This document shows positions 8,414 to 16,334 of a stretch of DNA of 64,000 bases, in pieces. The stretch is from Brevibacterium sp. 'Marine' (GTDB taxonomy: Bacteria > Actinomycetota > Actinomycetes > Actinomycetales > Brevibacteriaceae). Location of the stretch: contig NZ_CP051626.1 in assembly GCF_012844365.1 (NCBI RefSeq), positions 124,001 through 188,000 of the forward strand. The letters are read 5' to 3'. Within the stretch, counting starts at the first letter, position 1. Each line of letters starts with the position of its first letter. The notes under the pieces were generated by a model. The model did not search any database. It had not been told where the DNA came from and saw nothing but the letters and a program-made list of their open reading frames with translations. The position numbers were made by a program, and so were the translations under genes.

Positions 8414-8429
8414 TGAGACGAAAGTCTCA
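8414..8429 (+). promoter_or_regulatory. Hairpin with GAAA tetraloop in the etfB leader
   Basis: TGAGAC-GAAA-GTCTCA forms a perfect 6-bp stem capped by a GNRA-type tetraloop, 27 nt before the AAGGAG site of etfB. It could stabilise the transcript or mark a control point. A DNA operator reading is also possible. Confidence 0.4.
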
Positions 8430-8467
8430 CGCAGCTGGAACTGCTTCACGAACCTAAGGAGTCATCC

Positions 8468-9244
8468 TTGAAGATCGCGGTGTTGGTCAAAGAGGTCCCG
8501 GATACCTACGGCGACCGCAAGTTGAACTTGGAAACCGGGCTTGCCGATCGCGGCGCCTCGGAAGCCGTCCTCGATGAGATCGGTGAGCGTGCCCTCGAGG
8601 TCGCACTGACGCAGAAGGACTCCGACGGCGACACCGAGGTGACCGTCATCTCGATGGCGCCCGATACCGCGACCGCCACGATCCGCAAGGGTCTGGCCAT
8701 GGGTGCCGACAACGCCGTGCACGTGGCCGATGAGTCGCTGGGCGGTGCCGATCTCGGGCTGACCGCCGAGGTGCTCGCCGCTGCTCTGCGCCGCGGTGAG
8801 TACGACCTCGTCGTCACCGGCAACGTCTCCACCGACGGCAACGGCGGCATGATGCCGGCGATGCTCGCCGAGCACCTCGACTACCCGCACGTGACCGGCC
8901 TGACGACCGTCGAACTGGAAGGCGGCAAGGTCTCCGGCAGCCGTGCCATCGAAGGCGGCAAGCAGCAGGTCTCGGCCGAGCTGCCCGCTGTCATCTCCAT
9001 CACCGAGGCGCTTCCCGAGGCCCGATTCCCGAACTTCAAGGGCATCATGGCAGCGAAGAAGAAGCCCTTCGAGGTCATCAGCCTGGCCGATCTCGACATC
9101 GATGCCGAGGACCAGGCGACCGCCCGTTCGATCATGGTCACCGTCGCCGAGAAGCCGCCGCGCGAGGCCGGCGAGAAGGTCGTCGACGAAGGCAATGGCG
9201 GAGTCGAACTCGCCGAATACCTCACTAAGAACCGTCTGGCCTAA
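8468..9244 (+). CDS. etfB: Electron transfer flavoprotein, beta subunit
   Basis: The 258-residue beta subunit of the ETF heterodimer, which takes electrons from acyl-CoA and similar dehydrogenases. It starts with the conserved MKIAVLVKEVPDTYGDRKLN and keeps the nucleotide-binding blocks AMGADNAVHV, VTGNVSTDGNGGMMPAMLAEHL and the late FPNFKGIMAAKKKPFE. The start is TTG with AAGGAG 6-7 nt upstream; no other in-frame start fits the family. etfA follows after 12 nt. It sits beside catabolic operons whose dehydrogenases could feed it. Confidence 0.96.
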   Translation: MKIAVLVKEVPDTYGDRKLNLETGLADRGASEAVLDEIGERALEVALTQKDSDGDTEVTVISMAPDTATATIRKGLAMGADNAVHVADESLGGADLGLTAEVLAAALRRGEYDLVVTGNVSTDGNGGMMPAMLAEHLDYPHVTGLTTVELEGGKVSGSRAIEGGKQQVSAELPAVISITEALPEARFPNFKGIMAAKKKPFEVISLADLDIDAEDQATARSIMVTVAEKPPREAGEKVVDEGNGGVELAEYLTKNRLA

Positions 9245-9256
9245 GGAGAATCGCAC

Positions 9257-10234
9257 ATGTCAGAATTCCCGCAGGATTCCATTCTCGTCGTCCTCACCGC
9301 CGATGCCGAAGGCCAGCTGGAGAAGCCGGCCGCCGAACTGCTCGGCGGTGCCGCTGAGATCGGCTCGCCCGTCGCCCTCGTGCTCGCCGCCGGCAGTGCC
9401 GACGCCGCTGCCGAGAAGGCCGCCGAACTCGGTGCCGTGGCGACCCTGACCGCCGCAGCCGTCGAGGGCAACCTCGGCACCGCGGCCGTCGATGCCGTGG
9501 CCGCAGCCGCGGAGCTCACCGCGCCCGACGCCGTACTCGTACCCAATACCCTCGACGGTCGTGACATCGCCGGCCGCTATGCCGTGCGCAGCGGGTCGGC
9601 CGTGTCCGTCGACGCCATCGGACTCGAACGCGACTCCGAGGGCATCGTGGCCGACCACTCCGTCTACGGCGGCGGCTACACCGCCTCGTCGGCCCCGACC
9701 TTCGGTGCCCCCATCGTCACCGTGCGTCTGGGCTCGATCGAGGCCCGTGCCGAGGCGCAGTCCGCGAACACGCAGGCCCTCGAGGTTGCCGATTCCGGTA
9801 AGCGCTCGGCTGCGATCGATTCGTTCGAAGCTGTTGTCGAAACCTCCTCGCGTCCCGAGCTGCGCGGTGCGCAGAAGGTCGTCTCCGGTGGTCGCGGCGT
9901 CGGTTCGGAGGAGTCCTTCGAGCTCGTCGGCGAGTTCGCCGATACCCTCGGTGCTGCCGTCGGTGCCTCCCGCGCGGCCGTTGACGCCGGTTACATCGCC
10001 CAGTCCCACCAGGTCGGCCAGACCGGTGTGTCGGTGTCCCCGCAGCTCTATGTGGCTCTCGGCATCTCCGGTGCGATTCAGCACAAGGCCGGTATGCAGA
10101 CCTCGAAGACCATCGTCGCGGTCAACAAGGACGCTGAAGCCCCGATCTTCGACATCGCCGATTTCGGTGTTGTCGGCGACCTGTTCAAGGTCGTTCCCCA
10201 GGCCATCGAATCACTGAACGAGAACAAGTCCTGA
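9257..10234 (+). CDS. etfA: Electron transfer flavoprotein, alpha subunit
   Basis: The 325-residue alpha subunit. The Ala-rich N-terminal domain pairs with EtfB, and the C-terminal FAD domain contains [33 protein letters not shown], then [22 protein letters not shown] and [23 protein letters not shown], the canonical FAD-binding stretch. The stop is 1 nt from the ATG of the cytochrome b-like gene, which implies one transcript and functional coupling. No ETF:quinone oxidoreductase gene is in the window. Confidence 0.96.
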   Translation: MSEFPQDSILVVLTADAEGQLEKPAAELLGGAAEIGSPVALVLAAGSADAAAEKAAELGAVATLTAAAVEGNLGTAAVDAVAAAAELTAPDAVLVPNTLDGRDIAGRYAVRSGSAVSVDAIGLERDSEGIVADHSVYGGGYTASSAPTFGAPIVTVRLGSIEARAEAQSANTQALEVADSGKRSAAIDSFEAVVETSSRPELRGAQKVVSGGRGVGSEESFELVGEFADTLGAAVGASRAAVDAGYIAQSHQVGQTGVSVSPQLYVALGISGAIQHKAGMQTSKTIVAVNKDAEAPIFDIADFGVVGDLFKVVPQAIESLNENKS

Positions 10235-10235
10235 T

Positions 10236-12674
10236 ATGGCCACCTATTCCAGTTCGCTGCGCTCGGGTCTGCCCCGGGTCGAAGGCGGAGACCCCTGGCC
10301 CCCGGAGGGCACCATCGGCGAACCCTTGGAAGAGGGTGCGTCGTGGCTGCCGGAGACTGCCGAGACGGAGGAACTGGATGAAGGTTCCTCCGTCGAGGCG
10401 GTCGAGTCCGATGTGACCGACGCCGAGGATTCGACGGGGACCGTGGCTTCCGCCGAAGCCGAAGAGCCCGTTGAGGATTTGGTCGAGGAGCCCGTTGAGG
10501 CAGTTACTGCGGCCGAAGTTCCGCTGCGCCGCGGACTGCCGCGCGTCGAAGGTGGAGAACCCTGGCCCCCGGAAGGTCTCGCTCCTGCTGGGGTGAAGGC
10601 CACCGGTGCGTCTGCCGCGCCCGCCGCGTCGGCCGAAGCGCCTGCTCCCGCCGAGCCTGCGGTCGAAGACGACGCTTCTGTCGAGGATTCGACAGAGGAA
10701 TCGGTGTCCGTCGAGTCGGATGAAGAGTCCTCGGCTGCCCCGGCTGCCGCAGCTGCAACGGCCGGTGCCGGAGCTGCGGCTGGCGCTGCCGTTGCCGCCT
10801 CTGAATCTGCTCCCTCCGCCGAGGTTCCGCTGCGCCGTGGTCTGCCGCGTGTCGCCGGTGGAGATCCTTGGCCGCCGGAAGGTTTCGCGCCCGCCGGAGT
10901 CAAGGCCGCAGGCGGTTCGGCTGCCGGCGCTGCTGCTCCGGCAGTGGCTGTATCCGCGCCCGCCGAGACCGCCGCGGAGGAATCCGCTGCTCAGACCGAT
11001 TCCGCCGAAGCCGCTCCGGCTGACACTTCGGCCGATTCCACCTCGGAGTCCTCGTCCGCTGCTCCTGCAGCAGCCGCCGCGGTCGGCGCCGGTGCTGCCG
11101 GTGCCGGTGTGGCCGCAGCTGCTGCTGGCGGCTCGGGCTCTGGAGAACTCTCCGATGTTCCGCTGCGCCGCGGACTTCCCCGCACCGCCGGGGGAGACCC
11201 CTGGCCGCCGGAAGGCTTCGCACCCGCACGCGCTGCCAAGCCGGCCGCAGGCTCGGCCGCCGCTTCGGCTCCGGCTGAAGAGAAGGCCGCTGAGGCCACG
11301 TCGACCGATGCTGCATCTGCCGAGGCCGGCAAGCCTGCCGAGGATGCACAGTCGACGACTGAGGCGAAGCAGGATGCAACGCCGGCTGCCGCCGACGGAT
11401 CCGGTGAGAAGAAGCCCCAGGGTCGACGCACCGGAATCGGTGATGTCGGTGCCGGTGCGGCAGCCGCAGGTGCGGGAGCCGCCGCCGGTGCAGGTGCTGT
11501 GGCAGCGGGAGCCGCCTCGGCGTCGGACACGTCCTCCGACGGAGCCGAGAAGAAGCCCGCTCAGCGCAAGCCGATGGCCAAGCCCGCGGCGAAGACCACG
11601 GACAAGCCTGCCCAGCGCAAACCGATGGCCAAGCCCGCCGCGAAGGCGGACGACAAGGCTGCGGCACGCACTGCGGACAAGCCGGCCGCGAAGACGGCGC
11701 CGACTGCGAAGGCCACATCGTCGGGTTCGGGCAGCACCGCCTCGGCGAAGCCTGCAGCGAAGAAGGAACCGGTCATGATCGGTTCGAAGTCGCTGGGACA
11801 GTGGTCCAAGCTCGTCGGACTGGGACTCGGCGGACTCATCGTCGCGGCCGGGATCCTCATCCTTGCCGCCCGCGGTGTCACGACCCTGCCGGGCGTGCCG
11901 GAGTTCCTCGAGCGCTACCCGGGCGAGTATCACATTCCGGACTTCGTCGATCCCGGGTTCCCGGGGTGGGTGCGGTGGACGCACTTCCTCAACCTCTTCT
12001 TCATGGTGCTCATCATCCGGTCGGGTCTGCAGGTGCGTCACCAGCAGAAGCCGCCGGCGTTCTACACTCCGAAGAAGGGTGGGAAGAAGGTCAGCATCAA
12101 CCTCTGGCTGCACACGGGCCTCGACCTGCTGTGGCTGGCCAATGGTGTCGTCTTCGTCGTGCTGCTGTTCGTGTCCGGGCATTGGGCGCGGATCGTGCCG
12201 ACCAGTTGGGAAGTGTTCCCGAACGCGGTCTCGGCGATGCTGCAGTACGCGACGATGGAATGGCCGATGGAAGAGGCGTGGGTCAACTACAACGCTCTCC
12301 AGCAGCTGATGTACTTCATCGTCGTGTTCATCGCGGCTCCGTTGGCGGCGATCACGGGTGTGCGGATGAGCGAGTGGTGGCCGAAGGATGCTGCGAGGCT
12401 GAATAAGTTCTACCCGGCGCCGTTGGCTCGGGCGATCCATTTCCCGACGATGCTGTTCTTCGTGTTCTTCATCCTCGTCCACGTGTTCCTCGTGTTCACG
12501 ACCGGGCTGCGGCAGAATCTCGGGTACATGTTCGCGGGTACGAATGTGCTCGGTTGGGCCGGGCTCATCTGGTTCCTCGTCGCGATGGTCGTGGTCGTGG
12601 CCGGGTGGTTCGCGGCCAGGCCGTTGCTGCTGGCTCCGATCGCGAACCTCTTCGGACGCGTCTCGAGCAGGTAG
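10236..12674 (+). CDS. Repeat-bearing membrane cytochrome b-like protein linked to ETF
   Basis: This 812-residue protein has two parts. Residues 1-510 are Ala/Pro/Glu-rich and disordered, carrying four copies of GLPRxxGGxPWPPEG beginning near residues 11, 100, 202 and 313; three are preceded by PLRR. Two QRKPMAKPAAK repeats lie near 445-470. Residues 514-812 form a membrane domain with about five segments (near 525-546, 583-597, 625-648, 690-708, 735-756, 772-794). It resembles the cytochrome b561/hydrogenase cytochrome b fold, with H583, H626, H735 and H749 as possible haem ligands. Being 1 nt from etfA, it may pass ETF electrons to the quinone pool. That role is inferred. The repeats may be docking peptides on a flexible tether. 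Confidence 0.8.
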   Translation: MATYSSSLRSGLPRVEGGDPWPPEGTIGEPLEEGASWLPETAETEELDEGSSVEAVESDVTDAEDSTGTVASAEAEEPVEDLVEEPVEAVTAAEVPLRRGLPRVEGGEPWPPEGLAPAGVKATGASAAPAASAEAPAPAEPAVEDDASVEDSTEESVSVESDEESSAAPAAAAATAGAGAAAGAAVAASESAPSAEVPLRRGLPRVAGGDPWPPEGFAPAGVKAAGGSAAGAAAPAVAVSAPAETAAEESAAQTDSAEAAPADTSADSTSESSSAAPAAAAAVGAGAAGAGVAAAAAGGSGSGELSDVPLRRGLPRTAGGDPWPPEGFAPARAAKPAAGSAAASAPAEEKAAEATSTDAASAEAGKPAEDAQSTTEAKQDATPAAADGSGEKKPQGRRTGIGDVGAGAAAAGAGAAAGAGAVAAGAASASDTSSDGAEKKPAQRKPMAKPAAKTTDKPAQRKPMAKPAAKADDKAAARTADKPAAKTAPTAKATSSGSGSTASAKPAAKKEPVMIGSKSLGQWSKLVGLGLGGLIVAAGILILAARGVTTLPGVPEFLERYPGEYHIPDFVDPGFPGWVRWTHFLNLFFMVLIIRSGLQVRHQQKPPAFYTPKKGGKKVSINLWLHTGLDLLWLANGVVFVVLLFVSGHWARIVPTSWEVFPNAVSAMLQYATMEWPMEEAWVNYNALQQLMYFIVVFIAAPLAAITGVRMSEWWPKDAARLNKFYPAPLARAIHFPTMLFFVFFILVHVFLVFTTGLRQNLGYMFAGTNVLGWAGLIWFLVAMVVVVAGWFAARPLLLAPIANLFGRVSSR
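10266..11216 (+). repeat. Four-fold coding repeat GLPRxxGGxPWPPEG
   Basis: Copies start at about 10266, 10533, 10839 and 11172. Variable positions are VE, VE, VA and TA, and D, E, D, D. Spacing grows from 89 to 111 residues and is filled with Ala/Glu/Ser low-complexity sequence, so the short motif is kept while the linkers drift. Confidence 0.85.
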
Positions 12675-12717
12675 GACAGACACTCATCACTCGGCCGGTC
12701 AGGCCGAGATGGACGGC

Positions 12718-12758
12718 GATCAGGCCCTGTCGGATATTGAATCCGGCAGGGCCTGATC
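12718..12758 (+). terminator. Rho-independent-type terminator of the etf operon
   Basis: GATCAGGCCCTGTCGGAT and ATCCGGCAGGGCCTGATC form an 18-bp stem with one G-U pair and a 5-nt loop, 44 nt after the cytochrome b stop. A weak pyrimidine run follows. Confidence 0.85.
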
Positions 12759-12789
12759 GCTGTCCTTTCGCATTCCCGACAGAAATCTC

Positions 12790-12848
12790 TTGACCGGGGA
12801 TTGCGATGACCTTAGTGTTGAATGCAACTGGGTTGCAATAAATGCAAC
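12790..12848 (+). promoter_or_regulatory. Promoter and three-half-site operator of the creatine transporter operon
   Basis: TTGACC (12790-12795), a 17-bp spacer and TAGTGT (12813-12818) form a promoter. Just downstream, TGCAAC-TGG-GTTGCA (12823-12837) is an inverted repeat and a third TGCAAC is at 12843-12848. A repressor there would block initiation. The IclR gene at 15618 is the obvious candidate. Confidence 0.6.
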
Positions 12849-12886
12849 TTTGGGAATCTCAGCCGCCCACCACATCGGAGAAGACA

Positions 12887-14236
12887 ATGAAGTCGGACCT
12901 GGCTCCAGAGGACAATGACGCAGCGAAGACGAGGCCGTCATCGTCCGAGCACCCCACACTCGAACAGAAGCGGACGCTGCGACGTGTCGTCTCGGCCAGC
13001 TTCGTCGGCAACTTCGTCGAATGGTTCGACTACGGGGTATACGGCTATTTCGCCACCACGATCTCGCTCGTCTTCTTTCCCAGATCCGAAGGCAATCTCG
13101 CTCTCCTGTCGACCTTCGCGGTCTTTGCCGTGTCCTTCGTCGTCCGTCCCATCGGCGGCTTCATCTGGGGGCACATCGGGGACAAGATCGGACGTCGCTC
13201 CGCACTGTCCGTGTCGATCCTCATCATGTCGGTCTCGACCTTTGCGATCGGTCTGCTGCCGAGCTTCGCGGTCGCCGGCTTCCTCGCTCCGGTGCTGCTG
13301 CTCGTCGTCCGCCTCGTCCAAGGATTCTCCGCGGCAGGCGAATATGCGGGCGCTTCGGCGTTCCTCGTCGAATACGCACCACCGCGGCGACGCGGACTGT
13401 ACGCGGCAGTGGTTCCCGCCAGCACGGCGACCGGCCTGCTGCTGGGCTCCGTGCTGGCCGCGGTGCTGTCCTCTGCCCTCACCGACGTTCAGCTGGAAAC
13501 CTGGGGTTGGAGGCTCCCGTTCTTCCTCGCCGCGCCCATGGGACTCATCGGCCGCTACATCCGCACCCGGCTCGAGGACACCCCGGCCTTCCGTGAGCTC
13601 GCGCAGCAGGACGAGGTCATCAAGGCCCCGGTGTTCGCGATGTTCCGTGATCACTGGCGTCCGCTGCTCATCGCGATGTGCGCGGTCCTGCTCAATGCTG
13701 TCGGCTTCTACGTCGTCCTCACCTACATGCCCACGTATCTCACCACGGAACTCGGCTACGGGGCGACGGAATCATTCATCGCCACGACCATTGCTCTTGT
13801 GACCTACATCGGCTTCATCCTGCTCACCGGTCTGGCCTCCGACCGGTTCGGGCGCAAACGGATGCTCACCATCGCCTCCATCTGCTTCATCGTCCTCACG
13901 GTGCCTGCCTTCATGCTCCTCGATACCGGAAGCTTCGCCGTCGTCGTCCTCATTGAGATCGCCCTCGGGGCCATGCTCACGCTCAACGACGGCACCCTGC
14001 CGAGCTTCCTCGCGGAGATGTTCCCGACCAGGATCCGCTACACCGGATTTGCCGTGAGCTTCAACGTCTCGAACGCGCTGTTCGGCGGTACGGCACCGTT
14101 CATGGCCACTCTGCTCATCGGGGTGACTAACTCGAACCTGGCTCCCGGCTGGTACCTCATGGCCGCCGCGGCCGTCTGCTTGGGCGCCGTCATCTGCGCC
14201 AAGGAGACCTTCCACAAACCCCTGCGCGAAGTCTGA
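12887..14236 (+). CDS. MFS transporter of the metabolite:H+ symporter (MHS) type, probable creatine uptake
   Basis: A 449-residue, 12-segment permease. MHS signatures are visible: SFVGNFVEWFDYGVYGYFA near the first segment, GHIGDKIGRRSAL in the 2-3 loop, VRLVQGFSAAGEYAGA in segment 4, and SDRFGRKRML in the middle repeat. ATG 12887 has GGAG 7-8 nt upstream; an earlier in-frame ATG at 12842 lies inside the operator region and is rejected. It precedes the creatinase gene by 100 nt on the same strand, so creatine (or creatinine/sarcosine) is the likely substrate. That is inferred from context; MHS permeases carry many carboxylates and betaines. Confidence 0.85.
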   Translation: MKSDLAPEDNDAAKTRPSSSEHPTLEQKRTLRRVVSASFVGNFVEWFDYGVYGYFATTISLVFFPRSEGNLALLSTFAVFAVSFVVRPIGGFIWGHIGDKIGRRSALSVSILIMSVSTFAIGLLPSFAVAGFLAPVLLLVVRLVQGFSAAGEYAGASAFLVEYAPPRRRGLYAAVVPASTATGLLLGSVLAAVLSSALTDVQLETWGWRLPFFLAAPMGLIGRYIRTRLEDTPAFRELAQQDEVIKAPVFAMFRDHWRPLLIAMCAVLLNAVGFYVVLTYMPTYLTTELGYGATESFIATTIALVTYIGFILLTGLASDRFGRKRMLTIASICFIVLTVPAFMLLDTGSFAVVVLIEIALGAMLTLNDGTLPSFLAEMFPTRIRYTGFAVSFNVSNALFGGTAPFMATLLIGVTNSNLAPGWYLMAAAAVCLGAVICAKETFHKPLREV

Positions 14237-14263
14237 CGAGCGCAGCCGCCACTATCACAGCTC

Positions 14264-14311
14264 GCCCGACGCGCAGCTGTCAATCACACGCGGCTGTGCC
14301 CGACGCGCAGC
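14264..14311 (+). repeat. 14-nt direct repeat between transporter and creatinase genes
   Basis: GCCCGACGCGCAGC occurs at 14264-14277 and 14298-14311. The second copy lies in a possible hairpin, CGGCTG pairing with CAGCCG. It could be an intercistronic processing or partial termination signal. Confidence 0.45.
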
Positions 14312-14336
14312 CGTGCCGAACGAATAGGAGAAAACG

Positions 14337-15590
14337 ATGACCACCTTCGCCGACAACGCCTCCGTCGCCGACCTGGAGCGAATCAAGGTCCTGCACAACG
14401 GGTCGAAGACACCACTGACGTTCTCCGACGCGGAGATGGAGCGCAGGCTGACCGGACTGCGCTCGATCATGGCCGAGAAGGAGCTCGACGCCGTGATCCT
14501 CACCTCGTACCACAACATCAAGTACTACTCTGACTTCCTCTTCACCTACTTCGGCAGGTCCTATGCCATGGTCGTCACACCCGACGACACGGTCACCATC
14601 ACCGCGAACATCGACGCCGGCATGCCCTGGCGGACCAGCTACGGCGAGAACATCGTCTACACCGATTGGCGTCGGGACAACTACTGCTTCGCAATCCAGG
14701 AGGGATTGCGTCAGCGCGGAATCGGCAATCCCCGCCGCCTCGGCGTCGAGGACGACAATCTGCCGCTGGAGAACCGCAACCGGATCCAGGGTGCATTCCC
14801 GGACGCAACGCTCGTCGACGTCTCCCACGAGGCCATGCGCCAGCGGATGATCAAGTCGGCCGAGGAGATCGAGGTAATCAAGCACAGCGCTAGAATCGGC
14901 GACCTCGGCGGCGAGGCGATCAGAGAGGCGATCACCGAAGGGATCAGTGAATACGAGGTCGCTCTCATCGGCACCGAGGCGATGGTCCACGAGATCGCGA
15001 AGACCTTCCCCGACCAGGAGGTTCGAGACACGTGGGTGTGGTTCCAGTCGGGGATCAACACCGACGGCGCCCACAACTGGGCGACCACACGCAAGGTCCG
15101 CAAGGGTGACATCCTCAGCCTCAACTGCTTCCCGATGCCGACCGGCTACTACACGGCACTGGAGCGCACACTCTTCTACGGTCAGCCCGATGAGCGTTCG
15201 CTCGAGCTGTGGAATGTCAACGTCGAGGTGCATAAGCGCGGCATCGAACTCATCAAGCCGGGCGCCGTGTGCAAGGACATCGCTGCCGAGCTCAACGAGA
15301 TCTATCTCGAGCACGGGCTCTTCGCCAACCGCACTTTCGGCTACGGGCATTCCTTCGGCGTGCTCAGCCACTACTACGGGCGCGAGGCCGGGCTCGAACT
15401 GCGCGAGGACATCGACACCGTCATCGAGCCGGGCATGGTCATCTCCATGGAACCGATGATCACCATTCCCGAGGGGCAGCCGGGCGCCGGCGGATACCGC
15501 GAACACGACATCGTCGTCGTCGGGGAGGACGGATCCGAGGACATCACGAAGTTCCCCTTCGGCCCCGAGCACAACATCATTCGGGCCTGA
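14337..15590 (+). CDS. Creatinase (creatine amidinohydrolase)
   Basis: This 417-residue enzyme hydrolyses creatine to sarcosine and urea. It has the metal-free pita-bread (M24-like) fold and follows the known Pseudomonas creatinase almost block for block: TSYHNIKYYSDFL, NIVYTDWRRDNY, WFQSGINTDGAHNWATTRK, SLNCFPMPTGYYTALERTLF, RTFGYGHSFGVLSHYYGREAG and EPMITIPEGQPGAGGYREHDI. The catalytic histidine (H232 in Pseudomonas) is H246 here. Metal-ligand positions of true M24 peptidases are replaced, as in creatinases. AGGAG precedes ATG 14337 by 6 nt. Its sarcosine product is the substrate of the soxBDAG operon 6 kb away. No creatininase or urease gene is in the window. Confidence 0.93.
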   Translation: MTTFADNASVADLERIKVLHNGSKTPLTFSDAEMERRLTGLRSIMAEKELDAVILTSYHNIKYYSDFLFTYFGRSYAMVVTPDDTVTITANIDAGMPWRTSYGENIVYTDWRRDNYCFAIQEGLRQRGIGNPRRLGVEDDNLPLENRNRIQGAFPDATLVDVSHEAMRQRMIKSAEEIEVIKHSARIGDLGGEAIREAITEGISEYEVALIGTEAMVHEIAKTFPDQEVRDTWVWFQSGINTDGAHNWATTRKVRKGDILSLNCFPMPTGYYTALERTLFYGQPDERSLELWNVNVEVHKRGIELIKPGAVCKDIAAELNEIYLEHGLFANRTFGYGHSFGVLSHYYGREAGLELREDIDTVIEPGMVISMEPMITIPEGQPGAGGYREHDIVVVGEDGSEDITKFPFGPEHNIIRA

Positions 15591-15605
15591 GGCCGCGCCG
15601 CCGAA

Positions 15606-15617
15606 TATACTCACACC
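15606..15617 (+). promoter_or_regulatory. Leaderless promoter element of the IclR gene
   Basis: TATACT (15606-15611) is followed by 6 nt and the ATG at 15618, with no Shine-Dalgarno. This suggests a leaderless transcript independent of the creatinase operon. No clear -35 is visible. Confidence 0.5.
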
Positions 15618-16316
15618 ATGTCCCGACAATCGCCTGACAACCCACGCCGCGGTGCCTCGGTCATCGAAAACACCGTCGCAATCCTGCGCTGTTTCGCGCC
15701 GGACCGACAAGAGCTCGGTGTCACCGAGATCGCACCGCGCGTGGGGTTGCACAAAAGCTCTGTGTCGCGCATTCTCGCCTCACTCGAGCAGGAGGGGATC
15801 GTCGAACAGGCTCCGTCCAAACGGTATCGACTGGGGCTGGGGATCATTGCGATCGCGGGACCGCTGCTGGCCGACCTCGATGTACGCCGAGCAGCGTATC
15901 CGATTCTGCAGGCACTCACGCGGGCCACGTCTGAGACGAGTGCGCTGATGGTATGGGACGGCGCCGAGGCGGTCACCGTCGAACAGGTGCCCAGTCCAGA
16001 GCCGGTCAAGCACACGTCCAGCCTGGGGTCACGGTATCGGACAGAAGGCAGTGCCTCGGTGAAGGTATTCCGCGACGCCGGCGACGGCCCGGATCGCGCC
16101 ACCGGCACCCCTTATGCCCTCAACGATGCCGAGACCTCGCCGAACGAGGTCGGCATCGCCGCGCCCGTGTACGACCATCGCGGCGAGGTGGTCGCGGCCG
16201 TCCTCATCGCCGCACCGAAGTTCCGTACCGATGCCACCCGCATCGCCCAGCTCGGCAATCAGTGTGTGCAAGCGGCGGAGCGGGTCTCGTTGCGGCTTGG
16301 TGGCTCAGAGCGGTAA
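15618..16316 (+). CDS. IclR family transcriptional regulator, probable creatine operon regulator
   Basis: A 232-residue regulator with an N-terminal winged helix (VIENTVAILRCFAPDRQELGVTEIAPRVGLHKSSVSRILASLEQEGI) and a C-terminal GAF-like effector domain (about 80-232). It lies 28 nt after creatinase on the same strand and probably controls the transporter-creatinase genes through the TGCAAC sites at 12823-12848. Creatine or sarcosine would be natural effectors. The first is inference from position only. Confidence 0.88.
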   Translation: MSRQSPDNPRRGASVIENTVAILRCFAPDRQELGVTEIAPRVGLHKSSVSRILASLEQEGIVEQAPSKRYRLGLGIIAIAGPLLADLDVRRAAYPILQALTRATSETSALMVWDGAEAVTVEQVPSPEPVKHTSSLGSRYRTEGSASVKVFRDAGDGPDRATGTPYALNDAETSPNEVGIAAPVYDHRGEVVAAVLIAAPKFRTDATRIAQLGNQCVQAAERVSLRLGGSER

Positions 16317-16334
16317 CGACGCTCCGGTGGGAGC

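Noticed and set aside
10185..12683. Minus-strand open frame of about 830 codons opposite the etf-linked cytochrome gene.
   Set aside because: Its Arg/Gly-rich sequence is the complement of Ala/Pro/Glu-rich coding DNA with strong third-position GC. It has no family features, no ribosome binding site and covers etfA's end.
14280..15752. Minus-strand open frame of about 490 codons opposite creatinase.
   Set aside because: Creatinase is certain by full-length motif match; the opposite frame is a GC artefact.
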